NCBI GenBank assembly: GCA_012523135.1
Contig: JAAYJD010000106.1
Coordinates: 70,328-116,108 of the forward strand
Direction: 5' to 3'
DNA from: Clostridiaceae bacterium
GTDB lineage: Bacteria > Bacillota > Clostridia > Saccharofermentanales > UBA5734
DNA length: 45,781 nt
The notes under the pieces are model-generated. The model worked only from the letters and a program-made list of their open reading frames with translations, searched no databases and was not told the origin of the DNA. How positions within the stretch are numbered: position 1 is the first letter of the stretch; each line of letters opens with the position of its first letter. The position numbers were made by a program, and so were the translations under genes. Positions 24,762 through 34,419 of this stretch are shown piece by piece.

Positions 24762-25041
24762 AAGTGCATGGCGATAAAAGCGTCGACCGGAAAGCAGCCT
24801 GGTGACCTTCTCCAGAGAGTGCGGGCAGGTGGAAGCGCACAGAACGGAGCCTGGCTGAACATCATCCGCGAGCTGTCTGACAAACCCCGGCAGGGTCAAA
24901 CCCGCTGGCCAGTAGGAAAGACCGGCAGAGCTGCCTGGGCAGCGCCCCCGTTAGCGGCAATGAGATGGCAGATGTATTCCATTTGCGCATGTCCGGGTGG
25001 TACCGCGCCTTTGGCGCCCCGACAGGGGCGCTTTATTTTTT
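24762..25041 (+). ncRNA. T-box leader, isoleucine specificity
   Basis: About 280 nt between the promoter and ileS. Stem I elements are visible, including a CCAGAGAG distal-loop block (about 24814-24821) and the GAACATCATCC segment near 24856-24866, whose ATC is the likely isoleucine specifier. The T-box sequence GGGTGGTACCGCG lies at 24995-25007; it contains the bases that pair with the free acceptor end of uncharged tRNA. It overlaps an antiterminator that competes with the terminator at 25014-25041. Uncharged tRNA-Ile should therefore raise ileS transcription. Confidence 0.93.
25014..25041 (+). terminator. Regulated terminator of the ileS T-box
   Basis: A perfect 7-bp stem (GCGCCCC / GGGGCGC) closes a GACA loop, followed by TTTATTTTTT. 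It starts seven bases after the T-box sequence, and formation is expected when tRNA-Ile is charged. Confidence 0.9.
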
Positions 25042-25084
25042 GCCGGGAGCCGCGAACAGGTGCGACCAGACTGAGGAGGCTAAG

Positions 25085-28000
25085 ATGTATCAAAAAGTTG
25101 CGACAGACATGGGGTTCGTCGACCGGGAAAAGGAAATCCTGGAATTCTGGCAGACGCGCGGCATCTTCAAGAAAACGATCGAGCAGCGCGCCGGCAACCC
25201 GACGTTCGCGTTCTATGACGGGCCGCCGACCGCCAACGGCAAGCCGCACATCGGGCATATCCTGACCCGCGTCATCAAGGACATCATCCCGCGCTACCAG
25301 ACGATGAAAGGCAAGCATGTCCTGCGCAAAGCCGGCTGGGACACGCACGGCCTGCCGGTCGAGCTGGAAGTCGAGAAGCAGCTGGGCATCAACGGCAAGC
25401 CGCAGATCGAGGCTTACGGCGTCGAGCCCTTTATCCGCAAGTGCCGCGAAAGCGTCTGGAAATACAAAAAAGAATGGGAGCAGATGTCGGACCGGGTCGG
25501 TTTCTGGGCGGACATGGATGATCCCTACATCACTTATGAGAACGACTACATCGAGTCGGAATGGTGGGCGCTGCGCCAGATCTGGGACAAGGGCCTGCTC
25601 TACAAAGGGCACAAGATCGTCCCGTATTGCCCGCGCTGCGGCACATCTTTGTCCAGCCATGAAGTCGCCCAGGGCTACCAGGATGTCACGGACACCTCGA
25701 TTTTTGTCCGCTTCCGCGTGAGCGGCGAGGCGGACACCTACCTGGCCGCCTGGACGACGACGCCCTGGACCTTGCCGTCCAACGTCGCGCTGTGCGTCAA
25801 CCCGGACGAGGAATACGTGCTGGCCGAGTTTGACCAGGACCTGGACGGCAGCCCGCGCCAGGTGCGCTATTACATGGCCGGCAGCCTGGTCGGGCAGGTC
25901 TTGGGCGGCCCGCACCGGATCCTCCGGCGCATGCGGGGCCGCGAGCTGGAGGGAACCGCCTACGAACCGCTGTTTCCATATGCGCGCCAGGTCGTTGCCG
26001 ACAGCGGCAAAAAAGCCTTTTATGTCACGGCCGACACCTACGTGACTTTGTCAGACGGCACCGGCATCGTGCATATCGCACCGGCCTTCGGTGAAGACGA
26101 CGCCCGCGTCGGCCGCCGCTATGACCTGCCGTTTGTCCAGCTGGTCCGCGAAGACGGCACCATGCCGCCGGAGGTCAGTGACTTTGCCGGCCAGTTCTGC
26201 AAAGACGCGGACAAGGGCCTGATCGAGCGCCTGCGCCGGGAAGGGCTCCTGGTCAAGACGATGCCGTATGAGCACAGCTATCCGTTCTGCTGGCGCTGCG
26301 ACACCGCCCTGATCTATTATGCGCGCGACTCCTGGTTCGTGCGCATGACCGCCGTGCGCGACAACCTGCTCAAGAACAACGCGACGGTCAACTGGATCCC
26401 CGAAACCATCCGGGACGGCCGGTTCGGCAATTTCCTCGAGAACGTGATCGACTGGGGCATCTCCCGCGAACGTTACTGGGGCACCCCGCTGCCGATCTGG
26501 ACCTGCAACTGCGGCCACCGGCACCTGGTCGGCAGCATCGCCGAGCTGAAAAGCCTGTCGGACGACTGCCCGGACGACATCGAGCTGCACAAACCCTACA
26601 TCGACCAGGTCCACCTGCGCTGTTCGCAATGCGGCGGCCAGATGACCCGCGTCAGTGAGGTAATCGACTGCTGGTTCGACTCCGGCTCGATGCCGTTCGC
26701 CCAGTGGCACTACCCCTTCGAGAACCAGGAGCTGTTCGAGCAGAACTTCCCGGCGGACTTCATCTCCGAGGCGCTCGACCAGACGCGCGGCTGGTTCTAC
26801 ACCCTGATGGCCCTGGGCACGGTCCTCTTTGACGCCTCGCCCTACCGCAATGTCATCGTCTTGGGCCTGGTCCAGGACAAGAACGGGCAGAAGATGTCCA
26901 AGCACAAGGGCAATGTGGTCGATACCTGGGCCGTGCTCGACAAGCAGGGCGCCGATGCCGTGCGCTGGTATTTTTATACCGCCAGCGCGCCCTGGCTGCC
27001 GTCGCGCTTTTCACCCGAAGCGGTCAGCGAGGCGCAGCGTAAGTTTATGGGCACCTTCTGGAACACCTATGCCTTCTACATCATGTATGCGCGGCTCGAC
27101 GGCTTCGATCCCACCCGCTACGCGCTGGTTCCGTCCCGTTTGGGCGCCCTGGACCGCTGGGTGCTCAGCCGGCTCAACTCCCTGATCCGCAGCGTCGACC
27201 GCGGACTGGAAAATTATGACATCACGACATCCGCCCGTGCTATCCAATCGTTCAGCGACGACTTGTCCAACTGGTATGTGCGGCGCAGCCGGGAACGCTT
27301 CTGGCAGGCCGACATGAACGAGGACAAGATCGACGCCTACATGACGTTGTACACGGTGCTTGAGGCCCTGACGCGCCTGTCTGCGCCTTTTGTTCCGTTC
27401 ATGACCGATTCGATTTACCGCAACCTTGTCCTGAGCCACCGGCCGGATGCCCCGGAAAGCGTCCACTTGTGCGACTACCCGGCCGCCGATGAGCAGCTGA
27501 TCGACCAGGCGCTGGAAAAGCACATGGCCGGAGTCCTCGACATCGTCGTGCTGGGCCGGGCGGCGCGCAACACCGCCGCCATGAAGAACCGCCAGATGCT
27601 GGCCGCCCTCTATTATGCGGCGCCCGCTCCGCTGCCTGAGACCTACCAGGCGCTGGTAGCCGACGAACTCAATGTGCGCCGGGTCGAATTCCTCGATTCG
27701 AGCGAAGACCTGGTCGATTACCGCTTCAAGCCCCAGCTGCGCCTGCTGGGCCGCCGTTTCGGCAAGCTGCTGCCGCAGGTCAGCGAAACGCTCTGCCAGC
27801 TGGACGGACGCGCGGCGATGCGCGAGCTGCGCGCGAGCGGTCGGATTGAAATCGTACTCGACGGTGCCACGTACACCTTGTCCGAGGAAGACCTGATCAT
27901 CGAGACCGTCCAGCCGGAAGGACTGGCGGTCGAGCAGGATCACGGCCTGACCGTGGCCCTCGACATCCGGCTGACGCCTGAATTGATCGAGGAAGGCTTT

Positions 28001-28246
28001 GTGCGCGAGATCATCAGCAAGGTCCAGACGATGCGCAAGGAAAGCGATTTCGATATCTCGGACCGCATCGTCCTGCGCCACCAGGGCAGCGAGCGGATCG
28101 CCGCGATCCTGGACCGTCACGCCGAGCGGATCGCCGAAGACGTGCTGGCGGTGCGCATCGAGCCCGGTAGCGGCCCGAACAGCCGTGCGTGGGACTTGAA
28201 CGGTGAGCGCTGCACGTTGTCGGTCGAACAGGTACCGGGCCGCTGA
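25085..28246 (+). CDS. ileS: Isoleucyl-tRNA synthetase (long form)
   Basis: 1053 residues. Charges tRNA-Ile. HIGH is at 55-58 (PHIGH), KMSKH at 603-607. The CP1 editing domain between them contains TTTPWTLPSN. Cysteine pairs in CPRCG, CWRC, CNCG and CSQCG suggest bound zinc within the body, while the C-terminus lacks the zinc finger of the roughly 930-residue type 1 enzymes. Length and C-terminal layout fit the eukaryotic-like type 2 IleRS common in Clostridia; that type is often mupirocin-insensitive, which is not shown here. Start: ATG at 25085 after GAGGAGG; the in-frame ATG at 24965 lies inside the T-box and is rejected. Confidence 0.97.
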   Translation: MYQKVATDMGFVDREKEILEFWQTRGIFKKTIEQRAGNPTFAFYDGPPTANGKPHIGHILTRVIKDIIPRYQTMKGKHVLRKAGWDTHGLPVELEVEKQLGINGKPQIEAYGVEPFIRKCRESVWKYKKEWEQMSDRVGFWADMDDPYITYENDYIESEWWALRQIWDKGLLYKGHKIVPYCPRCGTSLSSHEVAQGYQDVTDTSIFVRFRVSGEADTYLAAWTTTPWTLPSNVALCVNPDEEYVLAEFDQDLDGSPRQVRYYMAGSLVGQVLGGPHRILRRMRGRELEGTAYEPLFPYARQVVADSGKKAFYVTADTYVTLSDGTGIVHIAPAFGEDDARVGRRYDLPFVQLVREDGTMPPEVSDFAGQFCKDADKGLIERLRREGLLVKTMPYEHSYPFCWRCDTALIYYARDSWFVRMTAVRDNLLKNNATVNWIPETIRDGRFGNFLENVIDWGISRERYWGTPLPIWTCNCGHRHLVGSIAELKSLSDDCPDDIELHKPYIDQVHLRCSQCGGQMTRVSEVIDCWFDSGSMPFAQWHYPFENQELFEQNFPADFISEALDQTRGWFYTLMALGTVLFDASPYRNVIVLGLVQDKNGQKMSKHKGNVVDTWAVLDKQGADAVRWYFYTASAPWLPSRFSPEAVSEAQRKFMGTFWNTYAFYIMYARLDGFDPTRYALVPSRLGALDRWVLSRLNSLIRSVDRGLENYDITTSARAIQSFSDDLSNWYVRRSRERFWQADMNEDKIDAYMTLYTVLEALTRLSAPFVPFMTDSIYRNLVLSHRPDAPESVHLCDYPAADEQLIDQALEKHMAGVLDIVVLGRAARNTAAMKNRQMLAALYYAAPAPLPETYQALVADELNVRRVEFLDSSEDLVDYRFKPQLRLLGRRFGKLLPQVSETLCQLDGRAAMRELRASGRIEIVLDGATYTLSEEDLIIETVQPEGLAVEQDHGLTVALDIRLTPELIEEGFVREIISKVQTMRKESDFDISDRIVLRHQGSERIAAILDRHAERIAEDVLAVRIEPGSGPNSRAWDLNGERCTLSVEQVPGR

Positions 28247-28259
28247 CACCGGCCGGCCG

Positions 28260-28268
28260 TGGTATAAT
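28260..28268 (+). promoter_or_regulatory. Extended -10 promoter before the M50 protease gene
   Basis: TGG-TATAAT, 44 bases before the ATG, in the short gap after ileS; no well-spaced -35 hexamer. Confidence 0.5.
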
Positions 28269-28312
28269 GAAAACTGGGCTGCCCGTGATTGGCAGCAAGA
28301 GGAGAAGAGACA

Positions 28313-29044
28313 ATGCCGCTTGTTCCCGTCGGCGGGTTTATGAACTTATTCAGTTCGTTCAATCTGCAGGACTTCCTGATCCGGATCCTGGTGCTGTGCG
28401 TGTCGCTCTCGTTCCACGAGATGGCGCACGCCTGGGCGGCGTACCGGCTCGGAGACGATACGGCCGCGCTGCAGGGCCGGCTGACCATGAACCCCCTGGC
28501 CCACCTGGACCCGATCGGTTCGCTGATGTTTTTGATCGGCGGCATCGGCTGGGCCCGCCCGGTCCCGATCAACCCGGCGCGCTTCACCAGCCGGGTCACG
28601 GTCAAGCGCGGCCTGTTGCTGACCTCGGTCGCCGGACCGCTGTCCAACCTGATCCTGGCTTCGGCCAGCGCGCTGCTGCTGTTTGTCCTGTTCACAATCG
28701 GGGCCGCGACCGGGCAGGATCAGAGCCAGCTGTTCGGGATCCTGATCGCGCTGCTGCAGATGCTCTATGGCGCCAACCTGATCCTGGCGGTTTTCAATCT
28801 GCTGCCGATTCCGCCGTTGGACGGCTTCAAGGTGTTCGGATCCGTCCTGCCCAACGCCGTCTACTACCGCCTGATGTCCTATGAGCGCTACATCGGGATC
28901 GCGTTTCTGGTTTTGATCATATTCGGCCGCGGCATCCTGACCCAGGTGCTGTCCTGGGTCGCCTGGCCGTTTGAGCAGGCCATCTGGCTGCCGCTGCAGC
29001 TGTTTTTCAGCTGGTTCTGGCGCCTGATCGGGCTGGCTGCCTGA
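28313..29044 (+). CDS. Site-2 protease family (M50) membrane metalloprotease
   Basis: 243 residues, an integral membrane protein. HEMAH (about 36-40) in SFHEMAHAWAAYRLGD supplies the zinc ligands and catalytic Glu, and NLLPIPPLDG near 160-170 supplies the third ligand of the site-2 protease fold. Four or five further hydrophobic spans are visible. Members like this one (the YwhC/Rip-like short group, without PDZ domain) sit next to trpS and scpAB in many Firmicutes; the substrate is unknown. Start: ATG at 28313 after AAGAGGAGAAG; an earlier in-frame ATG at 28289 has no ribosome site. trpS follows after 31 bases. Confidence 0.9.
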   Translation: MPLVPVGGFMNLFSSFNLQDFLIRILVLCVSLSFHEMAHAWAAYRLGDDTAALQGRLTMNPLAHLDPIGSLMFLIGGIGWARPVPINPARFTSRVTVKRGLLLTSVAGPLSNLILASASALLLFVLFTIGAATGQDQSQLFGILIALLQMLYGANLILAVFNLLPIPPLDGFKVFGSVLPNAVYYRLMSYERYIGIAFLVLIIFGRGILTQVLSWVAWPFEQAIWLPLQLFFSWFWRLIGLAA

Positions 29045-29075
29045 CGGCGGCACCGTCACAATCGAGGAGGAGAAG

Positions 29076-30062
29076 ATGAGCAAAAAAATCATTCTGAGCG
29101 GGGCGCGTCCGACGGGCGACATTCACCTGGGCAACTATTTCGGCGCCCTGGAAAACTGGGTCCGGCTCCAGGACAGCTACGACTGCCACTTTTTCATCGC
29201 GGACTGGCACGCCCTGACCACCGGCTATGCCGACACGGCCGGTCTGCCCGAGTATACGATCAGCCTGATGGCCGACTTCATGGCCTGCGGCCTCGATCCG
29301 GAGCGGTCGGTGCTGTTCCTGCAGTCGCAGGTCATGGAGCACGCCGAATTGTTCTTGCTTTTTTCCATGCTGACGCCGCTGCCCTGGCTGGAACGCTGTC
29401 CGACCTACAAGGATCAGCTCAGCCAGCTCAAGGACAAGGACATCACGACCTACGGCTTCCTCGGCTATCCCTGCCTGCAGGCCGCCGACATCCTGGCCTA
29501 CAAGGCTGATTTCGTGCCGGTCGGCGAAGACCAGCTGCCGCACCTGGAACTGACTCGGGAAATCGCCCGGCGCTTCAATTTCCTCTACGGGCCGGTTTTC
29601 CCCGAACCCCAGCCGCTTTTGACCAAATCGCGCGTGCTGCCGGGCACGGACGGGCGCAAGATGTCGAAGAGCTACAACAACACCATCTCGTTTGCCGATC
29701 CGCCTGACGTGGTCAGGAAAAAAGTCATGAGCATGGTGACGGACCCGGCCCGCATCCGCAAGAACGACCCCGGCCATCCGGAGGTCTGTTCGGTCTATGC
29801 CTTCCATAAAATCTTCAGCCCGGACGAGGTCGACGACATCGGCGACCAGTGCCGGGCCGGCACGATCGGCTGTGTCGCCTGCAAGAAGAAGCTCCAGGAG
29901 AAACTGCTGGCTTTCCATGAGCCGATTCACGCCAAGCGGGCGCGTCTGCTGCAGGACAAAAGCGGCCTGCAGGCGCTGATCGCCGCCGGTTCGGCCAAGG
30001 CGCGGACCCAAGCGGCTGCGACATTGGCCGAGACGCGCCGGGCGATGAACCTGGGCACTTGA
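29076..30062 (+). CDS. trpS: Tryptophanyl-tRNA synthetase
   Basis: 328 residues, the compact bacterial class Ic enzyme that charges tRNA-Trp. RPTGDIHLGNY (about 11-21) contains the HIGH-equivalent HLGN; GTDGRKMSKSYNN contains KMSKS at 195-199. Ribosome site GAGGAGGAG stands before the ATG. Unlike ileS it has no T-box; it lies within the M50-trpS-scpA-scpB operon. One base separates its stop from the scpA ATG. Confidence 0.97.
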   Translation: MSKKIILSGARPTGDIHLGNYFGALENWVRLQDSYDCHFFIADWHALTTGYADTAGLPEYTISLMADFMACGLDPERSVLFLQSQVMEHAELFLLFSMLTPLPWLERCPTYKDQLSQLKDKDITTYGFLGYPCLQAADILAYKADFVPVGEDQLPHLELTREIARRFNFLYGPVFPEPQPLLTKSRVLPGTDGRKMSKSYNNTISFADPPDVVRKKVMSMVTDPARIRKNDPGHPEVCSVYAFHKIFSPDEVDDIGDQCRAGTIGCVACKKKLQEKLLAFHEPIHAKRARLLQDKSGLQALIAAGSAKARTQAAATLAETRRAMNLGT

Positions 30063-30063
30063 G

Positions 30064-30894
30064 ATGGCCGCTGCCGCGGAGGTTCGTCCGCCAGAACTGA
30101 AAATAAGCCAGTTCGAGGGACCGCTCGATCTGCTGATCCACCTGATCGAAAAAAACAAGGTGGATATCTACGACATTCCGATCGCTGAGATCACCGACCA
30201 GTACCTGACCTATCTGGCGGGCCTGGATGAGCTGGACATGGATCTGGCCAGCGATTTTCTGCTCATGGCGTCGACCCTGCTGCACATCAAGTCGCGCATG
30301 CTGCTGCCTGGCCGCAGCCAGGCGGATGCGCCGGATGAAGCCGACCCGCGGGAAGAACTGGTCCTGAAGCTGCTCGAGTACCGGCGCTGCAAAACCCTGG
30401 CCACCGAGTTGAAGAAACGGCACGAGCACTATCGCGAAGCGCGGCTCAAGCTGCCGGAACCGCCCGGCCGCCTGGGCCTGAACCTGCTGGCCGACCCCGG
30501 CCGGCTTAACTGGGACCTGTTCCTGGAAGCCTGCCAGCACCTGGCCCGCCAGAACCGCAGCCGTTTCCAGGACCAGCGTGAGCGGATGACACACATCCTG
30601 AAGCGCGAAAAGGTTTCGGTCAAAGATAAGATGCGCCAGATCTGGCTGGCGATCGGCACCAAGACGCGTGTCTTTTTCAGCGAGCTGTTTCCCGACCACC
30701 AGACGAGCCGCACCGAGCGCGTGACCGCGTTCCTGGCGCTGCTGGAACTGCTGCGGCTGAATCGTGTCCTTGTCCGCCAGGACCGTCCGTTCGATGTTAT
30801 CCTGATCGAGCAGAACAGCCTGGCCGCCCATGACGCGTCCGAGCGTTTCGACAGCCTGCCTGCCCTGGCCATCGAGGAGAAAGCCTATGACTGA
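30064..30894 (+). CDS. scpA: Segregation and condensation protein A
   Basis: 276 residues. ScpA is the kleisin of the SMC-ScpA-ScpB complex that compacts and segregates the chromosome. The N-terminal SMC-neck-binding region is clear: FEGPLDLLIHLIEKNKVDIY (about 19-38) and PIAEITDQYL; the C-terminal winged helix (about 195-270) binds the SMC cap (RVTAFLALLELLRLNRV). It begins one base after trpS and its last eight bases overlap scpB, so synthesis of the pair is coupled. Confidence 0.95.
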   Translation: MAAAAEVRPPELKISQFEGPLDLLIHLIEKNKVDIYDIPIAEITDQYLTYLAGLDELDMDLASDFLLMASTLLHIKSRMLLPGRSQADAPDEADPREELVLKLLEYRRCKTLATELKKRHEHYREARLKLPEPPGRLGLNLLADPGRLNWDLFLEACQHLARQNRSRFQDQRERMTHILKREKVSVKDKMRQIWLAIGTKTRVFFSELFPDHQTSRTERVTAFLALLELLRLNRVLVRQDRPFDVILIEQNSLAAHDASERFDSLPALAIEEKAYD

Positions 30895-31738
30895 AGATCA
30901 GGGCAGATTGCGCCAACAAACGGCCGCGGAGCTGATGCCGGAGAACATGGAGGCCGGCGGCGACGATTTCCAGTTGCCCCTTGAGGATGCCGCGGCGGCG
31001 ATCGAGGCCCTGCTGTTTGTCAGCGGCGATCCGCTGCCGCTGGACAGGCTGGCCCAGGTCACCGGACTGGAAGGGACCGTGCTCAAAGGCATCCTCAACA
31101 CGCTGGCCTGGCGCCTGGAGCACGACCGGCAGCGCGGGCTGCTGCTGCGCGAAGTCGAAGGCAGTTTTTTTCTGGCCACCAAGCCGGAGCTGAAAACGGT
31201 GCTGCAGCGGCTTTTCCAGCCCCGCCAGCGGCCGCCGCTCTCCCAGGCCGCCTACGAGACGCTGGCGATCATCGCCTACAACCAGCCCGTAACCCGCGCC
31301 CAGGTCGAGTCTGTGCGCGGGGTCAACAGCGACAGCATCATGGCCAGGCTGGTGGAGCGCAGCCTGATTCAGGAGACCGGCCACCTGGATACGCCGGGCC
31401 GCCCGATCCTGTACACGACGACGGAGCAGTTTCTCCAGGATTTCGGCTTGCGCTCGGTCAAGGAACTGCCCCCCATGGAAATGCTGATGTACGGCACGCT
31501 GCGTGACCTGGAATCGTCGCTCGAAGAAGCTTCGGGCACCAGCGACCGCCAGATGACCATCGACCAGCTGGTCCAGGCCTATGTGCCCGGCGATGAAGCC
31601 GAAAAGACGCAAAAAACCCCTGACGATGATCTCGTCAAGGGCTATTTGCCGGCCAAGACGGTGATCGCCGTCTCCGAGGCCATCTTTGGCGAGGAGGACG
31701 GCGGGGAACCGCCTACTGGCAGATCTTCCCCGGATTGA
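30887..31738 (+). CDS. scpB: Segregation and condensation protein B
   Basis: 283 residues. Partner of ScpA in the condensin complex. Two winged-helix domains are seen between about 40 and 200 ([19 protein letters not shown], then [19 protein letters not shown] and the GRPILY block typical of ScpB). An N-terminal extension of about 35 residues and a charged C-terminal tail of about 60 residues make it longer than the usual 190-200. ATG at 30887 follows GAGGAGAAAG; the longer frame from 30830 lies in scpA and is rejected. It converges on the lactate dehydrogenase gene with 26 bases of overlap and no terminator between. Confidence 0.94.
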   Translation: MTEDQGRLRQQTAAELMPENMEAGGDDFQLPLEDAAAAIEALLFVSGDPLPLDRLAQVTGLEGTVLKGILNTLAWRLEHDRQRGLLLREVEGSFFLATKPELKTVLQRLFQPRQRPPLSQAAYETLAIIAYNQPVTRAQVESVRGVNSDSIMARLVERSLIQETGHLDTPGRPILYTTTEQFLQDFGLRSVKELPPMEMLMYGTLRDLESSLEEASGTSDRQMTIDQLVQAYVPGDEAEKTQKTPDDDLVKGYLPAKTVIAVSEAIFGEEDGGEPPTGRSSPD

Positions 31739-33146
31739 GGATGTTCAGCGGGTCGAAAACGGCTTTGATGTCATTCATCAGGCGCGTCTGGACAGGTCCG
31801 TACTGGTTTTGCATGTATCCTTTTTTGGCATAGCCGATCCCGTGTTCGCCGGACACCAGCCCGCCGAAGGCGACGGACTTGGCGTACATGGCATCGAAGG
31901 CCTGGCTGAGCTTGGCCTGCCAGGTCGCCTCGTCCAGATCGTCCCGGCAGACATAGACGTGGAGGTTGCCGTCGCCGGCGTGGCCGAAGCTGGGGATGCG
32001 CATCTGCAGCAGTTCGGCCAGCTCGTGGGTGAAGGTGATGAATTCGGCGATCCGGTTGCGGGGCACGACGACGTCGCACTCGTCCATTTCGGTGGTCGAG
32101 GCCTTGATGGCCTCCAGGAAGGTGCCGCGTGCGTTCCAGACCGACTGGTGGCGCTCCTCGGTATCGACGATCAGGACATCCTGGGCGCCGCAGGCCAGGC
32201 AGAGGTCGGCGATGGTGCGGTAGGACTGGTCGATGATTTCCTGGCTGGCACCGTCGAAGGTCAGCAGCAGGTAGGCCGGCGCCGATGTGTCCGGGAACCG
32301 CTTGCCCAGGTACTCCTCGGCAAACAGGATCGTCTGACGCTCCATGAATTCGACCGCGGTCGGCAGGACCTTGGACTGGATGATTTTAGGCACGGTTTCC
32401 AGAGCCGTCTCCATGCGGGCGAAGGGGACCAGGATGCTGACGCGTTTAGGTGGCAGCGGCAGCAGGCGCAGCACAGCCCTGGTGATGATGCCCAGCGTCC
32501 CCTCTGACCCGATCATCAGGTCCTTCAAGGCATAGCCCGAGCTGTTCTTGACGACCTTGCTGCCCAGCTCGACGATTTCGCCGCTGGGCAGCACGACCGT
32601 GAGGGCCCGCACGTAGTCGCGCGTCACACCGTACTTGACGGCGCGCATGCCGCCGGCGTTGGTGCTGATGTTGCCGGCGATGGTGGCCGACTTCTCACCG
32701 GGGTCGGGCGGGTAGAAGAGGCCCTGGGCCTCGACATGTGCCGCCAGATCCATCAGGAGCACGCCCGGTTCGACCGTCACCGTCAGGTTCTCGTGATCGA
32801 CTTCCAGGATGTGGTTCATCAGGGTCGTATCGAGCAGGATGCCGCCCTTGATCGCCACACAGCCGCCGACCAGGCCGGTTCCCGAGCCGCGCACGACCAC
32901 CGGGAGGCGCTGGCTGCTGGCATAGGCCATGACGGCGGCAATTTCTTCCGTGCTGACCGGCTTGACCAGGATGTCCGGGGCGCGGGAGACCGTGCCCATC
33001 TCGTCGTGGCTGTAGTCCTCGCTGATCGCGCTGCCGGCCAGGACACGGTCCCCGGGGAAGCGCTCCTCAAACCAGGCGATGTCTTCCGGCCCGGTCACCT
33101 TGTAGATAGATTCGGCCGTTGCCAACAATTGTGTTGCTGATTGCAT
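31713..33146 (-). CDS. lctD: FAD-linked lactate dehydrogenase (GlcD/LctD family)
   Basis: 477 residues. A flavoprotein of the GlcD/D-lactate dehydrogenase family: the FAD-binding PCMH domain contains [14 protein letters not shown] (about 83-96) and [15 protein letters not shown]; the C-terminal FAD-oxidase domain contains [12 protein letters not shown] and [11 protein letters not shown]. In Acetobacterium woodii this protein with EtfA/EtfB oxidises lactate with NAD+ while using reduced ferredoxin (electron confurcation). Here it is the third structural gene after etfB and etfA, the same order. Glycolate or another 2-hydroxyacid is an alternative substrate. ATG preceded by AAGGAG. Terminal GKICQ lies inside the scpB overlap. 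Confidence 0.9.
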   Translation of the reverse strand: MQSATQLLATAESIYKVTGPEDIAWFEERFPGDRVLAGSAISEDYSHDEMGTVSRAPDILVKPVSTEEIAAVMAYASSQRLPVVVRGSGTGLVGGCVAIKGGILLDTTLMNHILEVDHENLTVTVEPGVLLMDLAAHVEAQGLFYPPDPGEKSATIAGNISTNAGGMRAVKYGVTRDYVRALTVVLPSGEIVELGSKVVKNSSGYALKDLMIGSEGTLGIITRAVLRLLPLPPKRVSILVPFARMETALETVPKIIQSKVLPTAVEFMERQTILFAEEYLGKRFPDTSAPAYLLLTFDGASQEIIDQSYRTIADLCLACGAQDVLIVDTEERHQSVWNARGTFLEAIKASTTEMDECDVVVPRNRIAEFITFTHELAELLQMRIPSFGHAGDGNLHVYVCRDDLDEATWQAKLSQAFDAMYAKSVAFGGLVSGEHGIGYAKKGYMQNQYGPVQTRLMNDIKAVFDPLNILNPGKICQ

Positions 33147-33164
33147 GCGGCATATCTCCTTTCA

Positions 33165-34379
33165 TCATGTGCCCGGCTGTACGCGGGCGTCACCAGATGG
33201 GACCAGCACGTCCAGCAAGCGGGGCAAGAGCTCATACCAGTCGCCGATGAAGGCGTGGTGGGCGACCTGGAAGATGCTGGCCAGGGGATCGATGTTGATC
33301 GCGACGATGGTTTCGGCACCCTTCATGCCGGCCACGAACTGGACCGAACCGGAAATGCCGATCGTGATGATCAGCTTGGGGCTGACGGTCCGTCCGCTCA
33401 GGCCGATCTGCTGGCGCGGGTCGAACCAGCCGTTCTCGACCAGGGGGCGCGTGCAGGCGAGCTTGGCGCCGATCCGGGCGGCCAGCGCTTCGATCAGGGG
33501 CAGGTCCTTCTGGCTTTTGACGCCGCGTCCGACCGCGATGATCGTCTCTGCCTGGGTCAGGTCGATCCCGGTGTCCTTGGGCACGGCGTCCAGCACCGTG
33601 ACCCGGCTACGGCGGGCCGCCTCCGGCAGTTCCAGCATCCGGATCTCGCCGCCGGGCTGCATCTGGCGGGGCGGTGCGTTGAAGATCTTGTAGCGGACCG
33701 TACAGAGCTGAGGGCGGTTGTTCTGGGTGACGATCCGGGCCATGATGTTGCCGCCGAAGGCCGGCCGGATCTGGACCAGGTCCGTGTTGGGCTTGATTTC
33801 CAGCGACGTGCAGTCGGCGGTCAGGCCGGTGCGGAAGCGCGCGGCGATGCGCGGGGCCAGCGAGCGGCCGGCCAGCGTCGCGCCGACCAGGATGGCGGTC
33901 GGGTGGATCCGGGTGATGAAGTCGGCCGCTGCCGCGGTATAGGGCTCGATCAGGAAGTCGGCCAGAACCGGGTCGTCATAGACAAAGACGGTATCGACCC
34001 CGTAATGCAGCAGCTCCTGGGCCTGGGCGCGGGTATCCGAGCCGAGCAGCAGCGCATAGACGGGATGGCCGATCTGGTCGGCCAGGGCGCGGGCTTTGCC
34101 CAGCAGCTCGAGCGTGACCGGATGCAGGCAGCCTTCGGACAGATCGGCGAACACGGCGATGCCGCGCCAGGCCGACTTGTCGATCAGATCTTCGGGGATG
34201 TCCTCCAGGGTGATCGTGCCGGGCGGCCCCTTGCGCACGCAGATGCCGCACATCTTGCAGGCCGCGTTGACGGTCAGCTGCCCGCCGCTCATGACCAGCG
34301 CCTGGAACGGGCAGATATCCTGCAGGGCCTGGGCGGCTTTTTCATCGATCTTGTCGTTGTGTATAACCAGCTTTTTCAT
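33165..34379 (-). CDS. etfA: Electron-transfer flavoprotein alpha with ferredoxin domain
   Basis: 404 residues, longer than the roughly 320-residue plain EtfA because of an N-terminal ferredoxin-like domain. That domain has four cysteines, C23 (ICPF) and C41, C44, C47 (CKMCGIC), enough for one [4Fe-4S]; the position after the triplet where a ferredoxin would have its fourth Cys is Gly (VRKGP), a pattern I recall for LctC-type EtfA. The central part is the ETF alpha/beta domain and the C-terminus binds FAD (GLSGRTVSPKLI, then GISGSVQFVAGM). The ferredoxin domain indicates flavin-based bifurcation/confurcation rather than simple electron transfer. It lies 40 bases after etfB and 18 before lctD. 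Confidence 0.93.
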   Translation of the reverse strand: MKKLVIHNDKIDEKAAQALQDICPFQALVMSGGQLTVNAACKMCGICVRKGPPGTITLEDIPEDLIDKSAWRGIAVFADLSEGCLHPVTLELLGKARALADQIGHPVYALLLGSDTRAQAQELLHYGVDTVFVYDDPVLADFLIEPYTAAAADFITRIHPTAILVGATLAGRSLAPRIAARFRTGLTADCTSLEIKPNTDLVQIRPAFGGNIMARIVTQNNRPQLCTVRYKIFNAPPRQMQPGGEIRMLELPEAARRSRVTVLDAVPKDTGIDLTQAETIIAVGRGVKSQKDLPLIEALAARIGAKLACTRPLVENGWFDPRQQIGLSGRTVSPKLIITIGISGSVQFVAGMKGAETIVAINIDPLASIFQVAHHAFIGDWYELLPRLLDVLVPSGDARVQPGT

Positions 34380-34419
34380 GATGGTTGTCCCTCGTATCGT
34401 CGTTTGGCCATCCTGCAGC

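Noticed and set aside
24965-25084. N-terminal extension of IleRS by 40 residues
   Set aside because: It would translate through the T-box sequence and terminator; the ATG at 25085 has a strong ribosome site and fits family length.
27011-28249. A 412-residue minus-strand frame
   Set aside because: Antisense to the C-terminal part of ileS; no domain recognisable.
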